A stretch of 64,000 nt of DNA from Bradyrhizobium quebecense (lineage in GTDB: Bacteria; Pseudomonadota; Alphaproteobacteria; Rhizobiales; Xanthobacteraceae): positions 1,240,001-1,304,000 of the forward strand of contig NZ_CP088022.1 of NCBI RefSeq assembly GCF_013373795.3. The letters run 5' to 3'. Of the stretch, positions 42,205-51,315 are shown in pieces. A program made the translations under genes and the position numbers. The notes below the pieces were generated by a model, which was given only the letters and a program-made list of their open reading frames with translations, was not told the origin of the DNA and made no database searches. Position 1 is the first letter of the stretch, and each line of letters starts with the position of its first letter.

Positions 42205-42915
42205 TCAATCGTCGCGGCGGGCGAGCATATTGATCAGCGTGCCGACCGTGGGCCGGCGATCGAGCGCCGGCGGGAGCGGCGAGCCGCCAAAGCTGACGCC
42301 GAGCATTGTGAGACCATGTTGTCGCAGCAGGCCCTGCATGACGGCCGGCGTGGTGTCGAATTTGGAAAAGGCGAGGTAGCGGAACAGCGGCCGCGAAGAC
42401 ACGCGCGACGAAGCCGCATGCGCGAGCTTGTAGCCCTGGCGCAGCAGCGATCCGCGGTTGGGGATCGAGACCAGGAGCAGTCCGCCGGGCCTGAGCACGC
42501 GATGGATCTGGGCGAGGCACTGCGCCACGTCGGGGACATATTCCAGCACGCTCGCGCAGAGCACGCCGTCGAAGGATCGATCCGCAAACGGCAGGTTTGC
42601 GATGGTCGGAATCTGCCGGAATGTGAGCCGGTCGGCCGGCGGGCCGTTGGCGGGGCGGTCGCGCGCGGCCGCAATCATCTCCGATGAGGCGTCGACGCAG
42701 GTGACGTCGCAGCCGCGCGCGGCGAGCAGGCGGGAGAGCGTTCCGGTGCCGCAACCTGCATCCAGCCAGCGTTGGCCATTGAGGTCCGCGTTCCCGAGCA
42801 GATCGAACATCGCGGCGGTGCGCGCCTTGAAGGTGCGGCTCTGATGCAGCCTCTCCCATTCCGACGAGATCTCGTCGTGAAAGCGGATTTCGGGTCGGTC
42901 GCGGGTCTGGGCCAT
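42205..42915 (-). CDS. Class I SAM-dependent methyltransferase, UbiE/COQ5-like domain, 236 aa
   Basis: Motif I is RWLDAGCGTGTLSRLLAARG, motif II is DVTCVDASSEMI, and the later motifs are FDGVLCASVLEYVPDVAQCL and VLRPGGLLLVSIPNRGSLLR. The start is taken as the ATG at 42915; the open frame continues into the upstream dehydrogenase gene to 43080, which cannot be its start. It lies 17 bp after that gene, so they are co-transcribed. The acceptor is unknown; a sugar is likely in this context. Confidence 0.85.
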   Translation of the reverse strand: MAQTRDRPEIRFHDEISSEWERLHQSRTFKARTAAMFDLLGNADLNGQRWLDAGCGTGTLSRLLAARGCDVTCVDASSEMIAAARDRPANGPPADRLTFRQIPTIANLPFADRSFDGVLCASVLEYVPDVAQCLAQIHRVLRPGGLLLVSIPNRGSLLRQGYKLAHAASSRVSSRPLFRYLAFSKFDTTPAVMQGLLRQHGLTMLGVSFGGSPLPPALDRRPTVGTLINMLARRDD

Positions 42916-42932
42916 GGTAGCCACGGTGTTCC

Positions 42933-44243
42933 CTACCAGTGGAAGCCGCTCACTTTGGCGCGCACCTCTCGGGGCAGTCCAATGTCCGACAGTTCCAGCA
43001 CCACCTGATCGGGCCGGGTTGCCTTCAGTGCCGCAACGAAGCGCGGATCGGCCGTCGTCAGCACGATGATGTCGGCCCATTCGATCGTCGCCGTCACATC
43101 GTCATGCAGCAAACCGACCAGCTCAGGGTTGCGCATCAAGAATTCCCGGTTGGCGCCGATCAGTTGCGACAGCTGCACGTTCGGGTCGTAGATCCGGATG
43201 TCGCGCTGCTCGCCACGCAAGCTTTTGACCAGTTCGACGAAGGGGCTGTCGCGGACATCGTCGGTGCCGGCCTTGAAGCTGATGCCGAGGAACGCGATGC
43301 GGCGGCCGTCATGCGACAGGATCCAGTCGGCGCCGCGCGACATGATCATGTCGTTGCTCGGCAGGATGCTTTCGATCACGGGTGTCGACAGTCCACGGCG
43401 GTGCGCAAGGTGCTTTAGCGCCTTGACGTCCTTGGGCAGGCAGGAGCCGCCGAAGGCAAAACCCGGCCGCAAATAGGCAGGCGAGATGTTGAGCCGGGTG
43501 TCCTGCAGGAAGATGTTCATGACGTCGCGGCCGTCGATGCCGAGCGTCTTTGCGATGGTGCCGATCTCGTTGGCAAAGCTGACCTTCAGCGCATGCCAGC
43601 TGTTGTCGACATATTTGACCAGTTCGGCGGTCTCGACCGGCGGCGTGATCTTGGCGCCCGGCAAATCCTTGTAGAGCGCCATGACGCGGTCGGCGGTTTC
43701 CTGGTTGAAGGCGCCGACCACGGTCTTGGACGGCGCGTTGAAATCCGCAATCGCGCTGCCTTCGCGCAGGAACTCCGGATTGAAGGCGAGGTCGAAATCG
43801 CGTCCGATCTTGTTGCCGGAGGCTTCCTCGATCAGCGGCCCGACGGTGTCGCGGGTGGTGCCGGGCAGCACGGTGGAGCGGATCGTCACGGTATGCGGCG
43901 CGTTCTTCGCGCGCAGCCCGCGGCCGATCTCGATAGCGACCTGCCGGATCGCGGTCAGGTCGAGATTGCCGTTGCCGGACGACGGCGTGCCGACGCAGAC
44001 CATCGATATGTCGCTGTTGACGATCGCCTCGGTGGCGTCGGTGGTTGCGGTCAACTGACCCGTTGCAACCGCGTGCGCCACCTTGTCCGAGATGCCCGGC
44101 TCGATGACCGGCGATCGGCCCTCGCGGATCAGATCGACCTTCGCGATGCTCTTGTCGACGCCGATGATCTGGTGGCCGAGTTCGGTGAAGCAGGCCGCGC
44201 AGACCGTTCCGACATAGCCGAGGCCGAAAATGCTGACGTTCAT
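42933..44243 (-). CDS. UDP-glucose/GDP-mannose dehydrogenase family protein, AlgD-like, 436 aa
   Basis: Oxidises a nucleotide hexose to the uronic acid with two NAD. The N-terminal Rossmann motif is MNVSIFGLGYVGTVCAACF, the substrate-domain block is VKYVDNSWHALKVSFANEIG, and the catalytic cysteine is C268 in FAFGGSCLPKDVKALKHL. DTRLNISPAYLRPGFAFGGS and the TIRSTVLPGTTRD block are closer to GDP-mannose 6-dehydrogenase than to typical UDP-glucose enzymes, but the substrate is not certain. The open frame extends upstream into a proline run (to 44555) that is an artefact of a hexanucleotide repeat; ATG 44243 is the real start. Confidence 0.9.
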   Translation of the reverse strand: MNVSIFGLGYVGTVCAACFTELGHQIIGVDKSIAKVDLIREGRSPVIEPGISDKVAHAVATGQLTATTDATEAIVNSDISMVCVGTPSSGNGNLDLTAIRQVAIEIGRGLRAKNAPHTVTIRSTVLPGTTRDTVGPLIEEASGNKIGRDFDLAFNPEFLREGSAIADFNAPSKTVVGAFNQETADRVMALYKDLPGAKITPPVETAELVKYVDNSWHALKVSFANEIGTIAKTLGIDGRDVMNIFLQDTRLNISPAYLRPGFAFGGSCLPKDVKALKHLAHRRGLSTPVIESILPSNDMIMSRGADWILSHDGRRIAFLGISFKAGTDDVRDSPFVELVKSLRGEQRDIRIYDPNVQLSQLIGANREFLMRNPELVGLLHDDVTATIEWADIIVLTTADPRFVAALKATRPDQVVLELSDIGLPREVRAKVSGFHW

Positions 44244-44316
44244 GCTTCGACCTTCGACAATCCAGCGACCTGCGCGTGGCCGCGTCGTGTTTCGCGTGAG
44301 TGAGGCGGCGGGGCGT

Positions 44317-45669
44317 TCAACGCGATGCCCGCCCGGCGGCTGCATTGGCGTTGACACCAGACGCCTGCGAGGTTGACCGCTCCGCGGTGGCGGTGGCGGT
44401 GGCGGTGGCGGTGGCGGTGGCGGTGGCGGTGGCGGTCGCGCGCGGCGCGCGGCTCTGCCAGGGGAGCTTCCTGGCGAACAACGCCTCATAGGCGGCGAGC
44501 AGCTTCGGCTCCTCGTGCGTCCAGGACAATTCGCGCTCGACGCGGCTGCGGCCAAATGCCCCCATCGTCTGCCGTAGCGACGGATTGTCGATCAGCGTGA
44601 TGATCTTGCCGGCGAAATCCTGCGGGTCGTTCTTCGCCGCATAGAGCGAGGCGTCGAGCGCGGAGCGCCGGCCTTCGCGAACCTCGAACTGAACGATCGG
44701 CCGTCCGAGCGCCATGTACTCCATGATCTTGTTCATGGTGGAGATGTCGTTCATCGGCGTGACGCGATCCGGATTGACGCAAACGTCTGCGGTCGAGAGC
44801 ATCGTGAACAGCGCCTCGTCGGCGATAGCGCCGGTGAAATTCACATAGTTGGAGAGCTGCATCTCTTCGCAGAGTCTGACCACCGCATTCCACTCCGGCC
44901 CGGTGCCGGCGATGTTGAACTGGATGTCGGTACGGCCGAGATCGTGCACGATGTGGCTGATCGACTGCAGCAGGAGATCGATGCCTTCCGACTGGCCGAT
45001 CACGCCGACATAGCCGACACTGTAGCGCCGGCCGCGGCGCCAAGCCGGATCGGCGGGGCGGGAGCGCACCCGTTCGAGATTGGGGCCTGAGCGCACCACG
45101 AAAACCCGGTTGGCCGGCATCCGGCCGCGGGTGATCGCGATCTCGCGATAGGATTCGTTGGTCGCGATCGAGATGCTCGCGGTCTTGAAGGTGAGATATT
45201 CGACCAGCCGCAGCAGATGCCAGAAAAAATCCCTGCGGCCGAATTTTGCTTCGTAGAGCTCGGGATTGACGTCGTGATGGTCGAACACGAAGCGCTTGCC
45301 GCCGAGCTTGAACAGCAGGCCGATCAGGAAGATCAGGTCGGGCGGATTGCAGCCATGGATCACGTCGAAGCCTTGCTTCCACGCCACCTTGATCGCAAGC
45401 CAGGTCTCCCAGAACAGCGCGACCGGATATTCAATGAGATAGGCGGCGATCCCGCGCGCTTCCACCGGCATCGGATGACGGTAAATGTGAATGCCGTCGA
45501 GGCATTCGTAGGATTCGTTATGGCCGCGACCCTTCGGGCAGATCACCGAAACTTCATAGCCTGCCTTGCGCAGCGACGTTGCCTCGCACCACACCCTGCG
45601 ATCGAAAGGAACCGGAAGGTTCTCGACGATGATCAGGATCCGCCGCGGTGATGGTTCAGCTCTCGACAT
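44317..45669 (-). CDS. GT4-family glycosyltransferase with Thr-Ala repeat tail, 450 aa
   Basis: GT-B glycosyltransferase of the WcaI/WbuB-like group. N-terminal block RILIIVENLPVPFDRRVWCE, central FVFDHHDVNPELYEAKFGRR, and donor-site region NPDRVTPMNDISTMNKIMEY followed by MALGRPIVQFEV. The catalytic domain ends near residue 400; the last 45 residues hold a run of alternating Thr-Ala encoded by a hexanucleotide repeat. ATG 45669 is preferred; the frame is open to 45921, with another ATG at 45702. First gene of the minus-strand trio. Confidence 0.9.
   Translation of the reverse strand: MSRAEPSPRRILIIVENLPVPFDRRVWCEATSLRKAGYEVSVICPKGRGHNESYECLDGIHIYRHPMPVEARGIAAYLIEYPVALFWETWLAIKVAWKQGFDVIHGCNPPDLIFLIGLLFKLGGKRFVFDHHDVNPELYEAKFGRRDFFWHLLRLVEYLTFKTASISIATNESYREIAITRGRMPANRVFVVRSGPNLERVRSRPADPAWRRGRRYSVGYVGVIGQSEGIDLLLQSISHIVHDLGRTDIQFNIAGTGPEWNAVVRLCEEMQLSNYVNFTGAIADEALFTMLSTADVCVNPDRVTPMNDISTMNKIMEYMALGRPIVQFEVREGRRSALDASLYAAKNDPQDFAGKIITLIDNPSLRQTMGAFGRSRVERELSWTHEEPKLLAAYEALFARKLPWQSRAPRATATATATATATATATATAERSTSQASGVNANAAAGRASR
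44386..44436 (-). repeat. Hexanucleotide tandem repeat (GGTGGC), 8.5 copies, inside glycosyltransferase gene
   Basis: Eight perfect GGTGGC units plus GGT, with no interruption. On the coding strand they read GCC ACC, giving an Ala-Thr run near the C-terminus. Unit number can change by slippage without shifting the frame. The run also creates a false proline-rich open frame on the same strand. Confidence 0.95.
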
Positions 45670-45786
45670 CTGCGATGATCTATACCATTGACCTAACAAC
45701 ATCACAATCGGACTAACATCGGCATTAACATGCGTAGCTTCCATTTTGCAATCCCGCCGCGGATGTGACGGCGACGAGACACCGAC

Positions 45787-47025
45787 ATGGCAGGTAGAGT
45801 GAGGGATTGGGCACAAAGGGCGTTGATCGCGCTGGTTTTGAGTGCGCTGGCGCCGCTGGCTCACAAATGGCCGCTGCAGTGGGCCGGTGCGGCGGCAAAC
45901 GATGTGCTCAATGTGAGCCATGTGAACGTGGTGATCCCGCCGACGCTTTTCGGCATGACGATCAATGCGATCGGGCAGTCACAGCCATGGCCGGCGCTCA
46001 AGTTTGACGGCGTCCGCCTGTGGGGCGCGATCTACTGGGCGCAGATCAACCCGGCGCCCGGCATCTACAATTGGGCGCGCTTCGACGCCATTCTTGCGGC
46101 GGCGGAGCGCGAGCACGTCGAGATCGTCCTCAATCTCGCCTTCACGCCGCGTTGGGCCGCGTCGGTGAAGGATGCGCCGCCGGCATTCACGCCGGGCGCA
46201 AGCTCGCCGCCTGCCGATCTCACGTCATGGGACGAATGGGTGCGTGCGGCCGTTACGCGCGCCGCCGGCCGCATCAAATACTGGGAAATCTGGAACGAGC
46301 CCGAGGATCCCAAATATTACTCGGGCGATATCGCGACCATGGTCCAGATGCAGAAACGGGCCTACCAGATCATCAAGGCCAGCGATCCCGCCCTGACTGT
46401 GCTGACGCCGTCGTCCAACGGCACGCCCGACGGCTATCGCTGGCAAACGGCCTTCATGGCGCAAGGCGGCGGACAATATGCCGATGTCTTCGCCTTCCAC
46501 GGCTATACGAGCGAACCCGAAGCGGTGATCGGAATCATCGCCCGCTTCAAGCAGATCCTCGCCGCGCACGATCTCTCCACAAGGCCGATCTGGGACACCG
46601 AGGCCGGCTGGTCGTCCCACGAGGACAACCCGGATGGCTTTCTGGCGCGCGCCTATATCCTGAAATGGATCAGCGGTGTCGACCGGTTCTATTGGTACGA
46701 GTTCGCCGGCGGGGGCAGCGACTTCGGCAAATTGTGGGACCGGGCGCGCGGGCTGCTTCCGAGCGGAATTGCCTATCGCACGGTCCAGTCATGGTTGGTC
46801 GGCGCCAGCGTCGTGGCGGCAGGCAGGACGTCGCCGTCGACCTGGCGCGTCGAACTCCGCATGCCGGATGGCCGCAACGGCTTGATCCTCTGGACCACCA
46901 AGGGGCGGTCCGTACATCGGGTCGACCCGCGTTTTAGCCGTTACCAGGGCCTGGACGGCGGCGAAGGAGCTGTCGCCAACGGTGAGGTCGAGATCTCGCC
47001 TAAACCGGTCCTGTTGCTGGAATGA
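45787..47025 (+). CDS. Secreted glycoside hydrolase, clan GH-A (GH39/GH5-like), 412 aa
   Basis: Retaining glycosidase with a TIM-barrel fold. A signal peptide or anchor lies in residues 10-37 (ALIALVLSALAPLAHKW). The acid/base glutamate is in KYWEIWNEPEDPKYY (about residue 171), and the probable nucleophile is in IWDTEAGWSSHED (about residue 272). The pattern resembles bacterial beta-xylosidase/cellulase-like proteins encoded in polysaccharide clusters, where they trim or release polymer. It is divergent from the glycosyltransferase gene at 45669. The specific linkage cut is unknown. Confidence 0.82.
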   Translation: MAGRVRDWAQRALIALVLSALAPLAHKWPLQWAGAAANDVLNVSHVNVVIPPTLFGMTINAIGQSQPWPALKFDGVRLWGAIYWAQINPAPGIYNWARFDAILAAAEREHVEIVLNLAFTPRWAASVKDAPPAFTPGASSPPADLTSWDEWVRAAVTRAAGRIKYWEIWNEPEDPKYYSGDIATMVQMQKRAYQIIKASDPALTVLTPSSNGTPDGYRWQTAFMAQGGGQYADVFAFHGYTSEPEAVIGIIARFKQILAAHDLSTRPIWDTEAGWSSHEDNPDGFLARAYILKWISGVDRFYWYEFAGGGSDFGKLWDRARGLLPSGIAYRTVQSWLVGASVVAAGRTSPSTWRVELRMPDGRNGLILWTTKGRSVHRVDPRFSRYQGLDGGEGAVANGEVEISPKPVLLLE

Positions 47026-47137
47026 TAACGATGTTAAACCCTCGGCGATGAGATAACGATGACGATGTTCCCGGCTTCGTTGCGGGCGGCGGGCGCGATA
47101 CAACGGGCACTGTTAACTTGAGGCGATTGAACCGACC

Positions 47138-49324
47138 GTGAAGCAGATCGCGCAAAACTATAAGAGCGGCGAGCTCAAGCTGATCGACGTGCCGGCGCCG
47201 CGCTGCCGCCCCGGCGGGGTTTTGGTGCGCACGGCATTTTCGGCGGTGTCGACCGGCACCGAGATGATGAAATTCACCGAAGGCCGGCTGTCGCTGCTCG
47301 GCAAGGCGCGTGCGCGCCCCGATCAGGTTGCCAAGGTGGTGCGCTCGGTCCGCCAGCAGGGATTGCTTGCGACCTATCAGAAGGTGATGAACCGGCTCGA
47401 TTCCTACACGCCGCTCGGTTATTCGCTGTCGGGCACCGTCGTGGAGGTGGGCGAGGGTGTCGGCGGCTTCTCGGTCGGAGCGCGGGTCTGCTGCGGCGGC
47501 AATCAGTATGCAACCCATGCTGAATATAATTGGGTGCCGGTGAACCTCTGCGTGCCGCTGCCGGACGGTGCAGCGCTCGACCAGGCCGCGTTCACGACGA
47601 TCGCCTCGATCGCGCTACAGGCGATGCGCCAGTCGGAAATCGGTTTCGGTGAGACCGCCTGCGTGATCGGCCTCGGCCTGATCGGGCAGATCATGGTGCG
47701 CCTGCTACGCAGCGCCGGTGTCGTGGTCGTCGGGCTCGACAGGCTGGAGCCGCGCTGTCGTCAGGCGGAGGCGGCGGGCGCCGCAATCTGCGCGGTCGCA
47801 TCTGATGATGCTGCGGCCGGGTTTCGCGCCCGGATCGATCAGCTGACCGCAGGCAACGGTGTCGATTGCGTGTTCATCACGGCGGGCAGCGACGATCCGG
47901 ATCTCGCGTCGCGTTCGGCCGCGTTGCTGCGCGACCGCGGCCGCATCGTCGACATCGGCAAATGCACGCTGAACCTGCCGTGGAACGAATTCTACGACAA
48001 GGAGCTCGACGTTCGATTCTCGCGCTCCTACGGCCCCGGCCGCTACGATCCGCTCTACGAGGAGGGCGGCATCGACTATCCGATCGGCCATGTGCGCTGG
48101 ACCGAGAAGCGCAACATGGAGGCGATCGTCGCCCTGCTCGCCGATGGGCGGCTCGATTTTTCTTCGCTGATTTCCGAAGTGGTGCCGCTGGAGCAGGCAA
48201 CGTCGGCATTCGAGCGCATGAGCCGGGGCGAGGTTGGTCTCGGCATGGTGTTCGCCTATCCGGACGCCGCTCCCCGCGCGATGCAGATGGTCTATCGTCC
48301 GGCCGTTGCGCTGCGCAGCGGCCGGGTCCGGCTCGGCGTCATCGGCGCGGGCAATTATGCCTCCAGCATGTTGTTGCCGCAGCTTGCAAATCACGCGCGC
48401 GTCGATCTCGTCGAGGTCGCCACTAACACCGGCCTGAGCGGCGCCACCGCGGTGCGCAAGTTCGGCTTCGCGCGTGCCTCGACGGATGCGGCCTCGGTGC
48501 TCGAGGCCGACGACATCGATGCCGTGCTGATCGCAACGCGCCATGCCTCCCACGCCGACCTCGCGACCCAAGCGCTGTGCGCCGGCAAGGCGGTGTTTGT
48601 CGAGAAGCCGCTCGCGATCGACACAAGCTCGCTCGATCAGCTGGAGCAGGTGATCCGCGAGACCGGCAACAACAGGCTGATGGTCGGCTTCAATCGCCGC
48701 TTCTCGCCGCTGCTGCAGGGCATGCGCGCGGCGTTCGCGCCGGTGGGACCGCAGGCGCTGCAATATCGCGTGATCGCCGGCCCGCTGGAGAAAACATCCT
48801 GGTATCTGCAGGCCGAGAGCGAGGGCAGCCGCTTCGTCGGCGAGGGCGGCCATTTCATCGACGTATTGTCCTGGTGGCTCGGCGCCGAGCCGGTGCGCGT
48901 CTCGGCGCGTACCGCGGGCAAGGATGTCGACAATCTCGTCGCCACGTTCGATTTTGCCGACGGCTCGGTTGCGAGCCTCAGCTATCTCACTGGCGGCGAT
49001 CCGCGTGTGCCGAAGGAGGCGCTCGAAATATCGGCAAGCACCGGCTTTGCCGCCTTCGACAATTTCTCGGGCTTCGAGGTCTGGCACGCCGGACAGCGGA
49101 CCGCGAAGAAAGCGCGGCTCGACAAGGGGCAGCGGCCCATGCTGGATGCCTTCATCGCCGCGGTCGCATCGGGGGCCGCGATGCCGATCGGGCCCGAATC
49201 GCTGCTTGCGACCACCCGCGCAACGCTCGCGGTGCAGGAGAGCGCCGCTGCCGGGATGCCGGTCGATCTGACGATCGGCGCAGCAGAGCAGGGCGTCGCG
49301 CGCGCCTCGACCGGCGTGAGATGA
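47138..49324 (+). CDS. Two-domain oxidoreductase: zinc-type alcohol dehydrogenase fused to Gfo/Idh/MocA, 728 aa
   Basis: The N-terminal half (about 1-370) is a medium-chain dehydrogenase (FSAVSTGTEMMKFTEGRLSL, and Rossmann loop CVIGLGLIGQIMVRLLRSAG). The C-terminal half (about 390-725) is a Gfo/Idh/MocA oxidoreductase (RLGVIGAGNYASSMLLPQL, with AVFVEKPLAIDTSSLDQLE as the conserved EKP block). This fusion recurs in polysaccharide clusters, always near heparinase-like genes as here, and probably modifies a nucleotide sugar; the reaction is unproven. Starts with GTG; ends by ATGA overlap with the next gene. Confidence 0.88.
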   Translation: MKQIAQNYKSGELKLIDVPAPRCRPGGVLVRTAFSAVSTGTEMMKFTEGRLSLLGKARARPDQVAKVVRSVRQQGLLATYQKVMNRLDSYTPLGYSLSGTVVEVGEGVGGFSVGARVCCGGNQYATHAEYNWVPVNLCVPLPDGAALDQAAFTTIASIALQAMRQSEIGFGETACVIGLGLIGQIMVRLLRSAGVVVVGLDRLEPRCRQAEAAGAAICAVASDDAAAGFRARIDQLTAGNGVDCVFITAGSDDPDLASRSAALLRDRGRIVDIGKCTLNLPWNEFYDKELDVRFSRSYGPGRYDPLYEEGGIDYPIGHVRWTEKRNMEAIVALLADGRLDFSSLISEVVPLEQATSAFERMSRGEVGLGMVFAYPDAAPRAMQMVYRPAVALRSGRVRLGVIGAGNYASSMLLPQLANHARVDLVEVATNTGLSGATAVRKFGFARASTDAASVLEADDIDAVLIATRHASHADLATQALCAGKAVFVEKPLAIDTSSLDQLEQVIRETGNNRLMVGFNRRFSPLLQGMRAAFAPVGPQALQYRVIAGPLEKTSWYLQAESEGSRFVGEGGHFIDVLSWWLGAEPVRVSARTAGKDVDNLVATFDFADGSVASLSYLTGGDPRVPKEALEISASTGFAAFDNFSGFEVWHAGQRTAKKARLDKGQRPMLDAFIAAVASGAAMPIGPESLLATTRATLAVQESAAAGMPVDLTIGAAEQGVARASTGVR

Positions 49325-51315
49325 ATCCGGCCTGGTATCTGCGCAGGCTGCAGCGCATGGAGCCGTCCGAGCTTGCGGGCCGGGTGAATGATCAGCTGCT
49401 GCGCCTGCTCTGGCGCATCACGCCGCCCGATGTCGCACGACACGCCAGCGCCCGGCTTGTCCCGGGCCCGCGGCGGCCGCGGCTGAAGCTGCTGCCTTTG
49501 CCGGCGCACGCTCCGCAGCACGCCACCGAGCGGCTGATCCATGCTGCCGACCGGATTCTCGCCGGACATTGGCAGGTCTTCGCCAGAGATCATGATGCTT
49601 TGGGCGAGCGGCCGGACTGGTTCGTCGATGTCCGCAGCGGCAAGCGGGCGCCCGCTGACATGTACGCGTTTGCGGTGCCCTATCGCGACAAAGCCGCGGT
49701 CGGGAACATCAAATACATCTGGGAGCCGTCGCGTCACCACCATCTGACGGTGCTCGCATCGGCGTATTACCTGACCTCGGACGAACGCTACGCCAGGCGC
49801 GTGGCCGCGCATCTCACAAGCTGGTGGCGCGAAAATCCGTTTCCGCGCGGCCCGCACTGGATCAGCGGCATCGAGCTCGGCGTGCGGCTGATCTCGTGGG
49901 CCTGGGTGCGCCAGCTGCTACAGAACTGGCCCGGCGCGCCTGCGCTGTTCGACGACAATGACCAGTTCCTGACGCAGCTCTATGCGCATCAATACTGGCT
50001 GTCGCAGTTCCCGAGCCGTGGCTCCTCCGCCAACAACCACATCATCGCGGAGGCTGCCGGGCAGTTTGCGGCGGCCTGTGTGTTTCCCTTTTTCCGCGAC
50101 AGCGCGCTGTGGCGCCAGAATGCCGCCAGGACGCTGGCAGACGAGGCTGTTGCGCAAACCTTCGCCTGCGGCAGCAATCGTGAGCTCGCGACCGATTATC
50201 ACGGCTTTGTCCTCGAACTGCTGCTGGCCGCGGCAGTGCAGGGCGAAGCGTCCGGGCACCAGCTGGGCGACATGGTCTGGACCACGATATGCCGCATGAG
50301 CGACGTCATCGCCGCGATGCTCGACGACCGCGCGCGTCCTCCGCGTCAGGGTGATGGCGACGAGGGCATTGGCCTGCTGCTCGACGATCACGCCGGCAAT
50401 CGCTGGCTCGGTTTGCTCGGCACCGGCGCGCGCCTGTTCGGCGATCTGCCGTGGTGGCCCAAGCTGCCGGAGCCCGACCTGCGCACGTTTCTTCTGACCG
50501 ACGGCATCAAGGCGCGTGCGATCGCCGCGCGGCCCGCGCGCCGCCCGCATTTGCTTGATGAGGCGGGACAGACCTTTCTCGTCGATGCCGACCGGGCGGT
50601 GTGGTGCCGCTGCGATCACGGCCCGCATGGCTTCGGCCGCATTGCGGGGCATGCGCATGCGGATGCGCTGTCGCTCGAATGCAGGATCGGCGGCGTCGAT
50701 ATCCTCGCCGACCCCGGCACCTATTGCTATCACGGCGATCCGCGATGGCGTGCCCATTTCCGTTCCACGCTGGCGCACAACACGCTCTGCCTGTTCGGGC
50801 GCGACCAGTCGGTGTCGGGCGGGCCGTTTCTGTGGACGCGGCATGCGCAGAGCCGGCTGATCGCGTCGAGTGGCCTGGACGATCGTGATGCGGACGCAAG
50901 CTGCGTCGCGGAGCATTCGGGATATCAGGACACAGCAGATCGTCTCGTGCATCGCCGTTCGGTGCAATTGCAGCGTCTGGCGGCACGGCTCGTCGTCACC
51001 GATATTGTGCTTGCCGATAAAGGGCTTGCTGCGCCGGCGAGCCTCAGCTGGCATCTTGGTCCCGACGTCGAATGCAAGCTCGAAGGGCATAACGCGCAGC
51101 TGTCATGGCCCGGCGGACACGGCGAGCTCGAGCTGCCGGCGGCGCTTAGCTGGACTGTGTATCGCGGTGACGAAACCGTGCCGGCCGGCTGGTATTCGCC
51201 GTCGTTCGATCTCAAGGTGCCGGCGACGACGCTGATCGGCTCCGGAACGCTGGCCGCCAGCCAAAGCCTAGTGACGGAGCTGCGCTGGTTTCCCGAGCCG
51301 GCACGCCGATCATGA
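49321..51315 (+). CDS. Heparinase II/III-like family protein (alginate lyase fold), 664 aa
   Basis: Predicted polysaccharide lyase for uronic-acid polymers. The N-terminal alpha/alpha toroid (about 60-370) contains the family residues in SRGSSANNHIIAEAAGQFAA and NRELATDYHGFVLEL, with Asn, His and Tyr at the expected places. The C-terminal beta-sandwich has GRIAGHAHADALSLECRIGG and DILADPGTYCYHGDPRWR. No signal peptide is seen, so location is unclear. It overlaps the oxidoreductase before it and the glycosyltransferase after it by 4 bp each. Confidence 0.88.
   Translation: MNPAWYLRRLQRMEPSELAGRVNDQLLRLLWRITPPDVARHASARLVPGPRRPRLKLLPLPAHAPQHATERLIHAADRILAGHWQVFARDHDALGERPDWFVDVRSGKRAPADMYAFAVPYRDKAAVGNIKYIWEPSRHHHLTVLASAYYLTSDERYARRVAAHLTSWWRENPFPRGPHWISGIELGVRLISWAWVRQLLQNWPGAPALFDDNDQFLTQLYAHQYWLSQFPSRGSSANNHIIAEAAGQFAAACVFPFFRDSALWRQNAARTLADEAVAQTFACGSNRELATDYHGFVLELLLAAAVQGEASGHQLGDMVWTTICRMSDVIAAMLDDRARPPRQGDGDEGIGLLLDDHAGNRWLGLLGTGARLFGDLPWWPKLPEPDLRTFLLTDGIKARAIAARPARRPHLLDEAGQTFLVDADRAVWCRCDHGPHGFGRIAGHAHADALSLECRIGGVDILADPGTYCYHGDPRWRAHFRSTLAHNTLCLFGRDQSVSGGPFLWTRHAQSRLIASSGLDDRDADASCVAEHSGYQDTADRLVHRRSVQLQRLAARLVVTDIVLADKGLAAPASLSWHLGPDVECKLEGHNAQLSWPGGHGELELPAALSWTVYRGDETVPAGWYSPSFDLKVPATTLIGSGTLAASQSLVTELRWFPEPARRS

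Noticed and set aside
44386..44436. Short tandem repeat considered as a CRISPR-like array
   Set aside because: Six-base unit without spacers, inside a coding gene; no cas genes in the window.
44244..44555. Proline-run extension at the N-terminus of the AlgD-like dehydrogenase
   Set aside because: The run comes from reading the GGTGGC repeat of the neighbouring gene in another frame; a normal Rossmann start is at ATG 44243.
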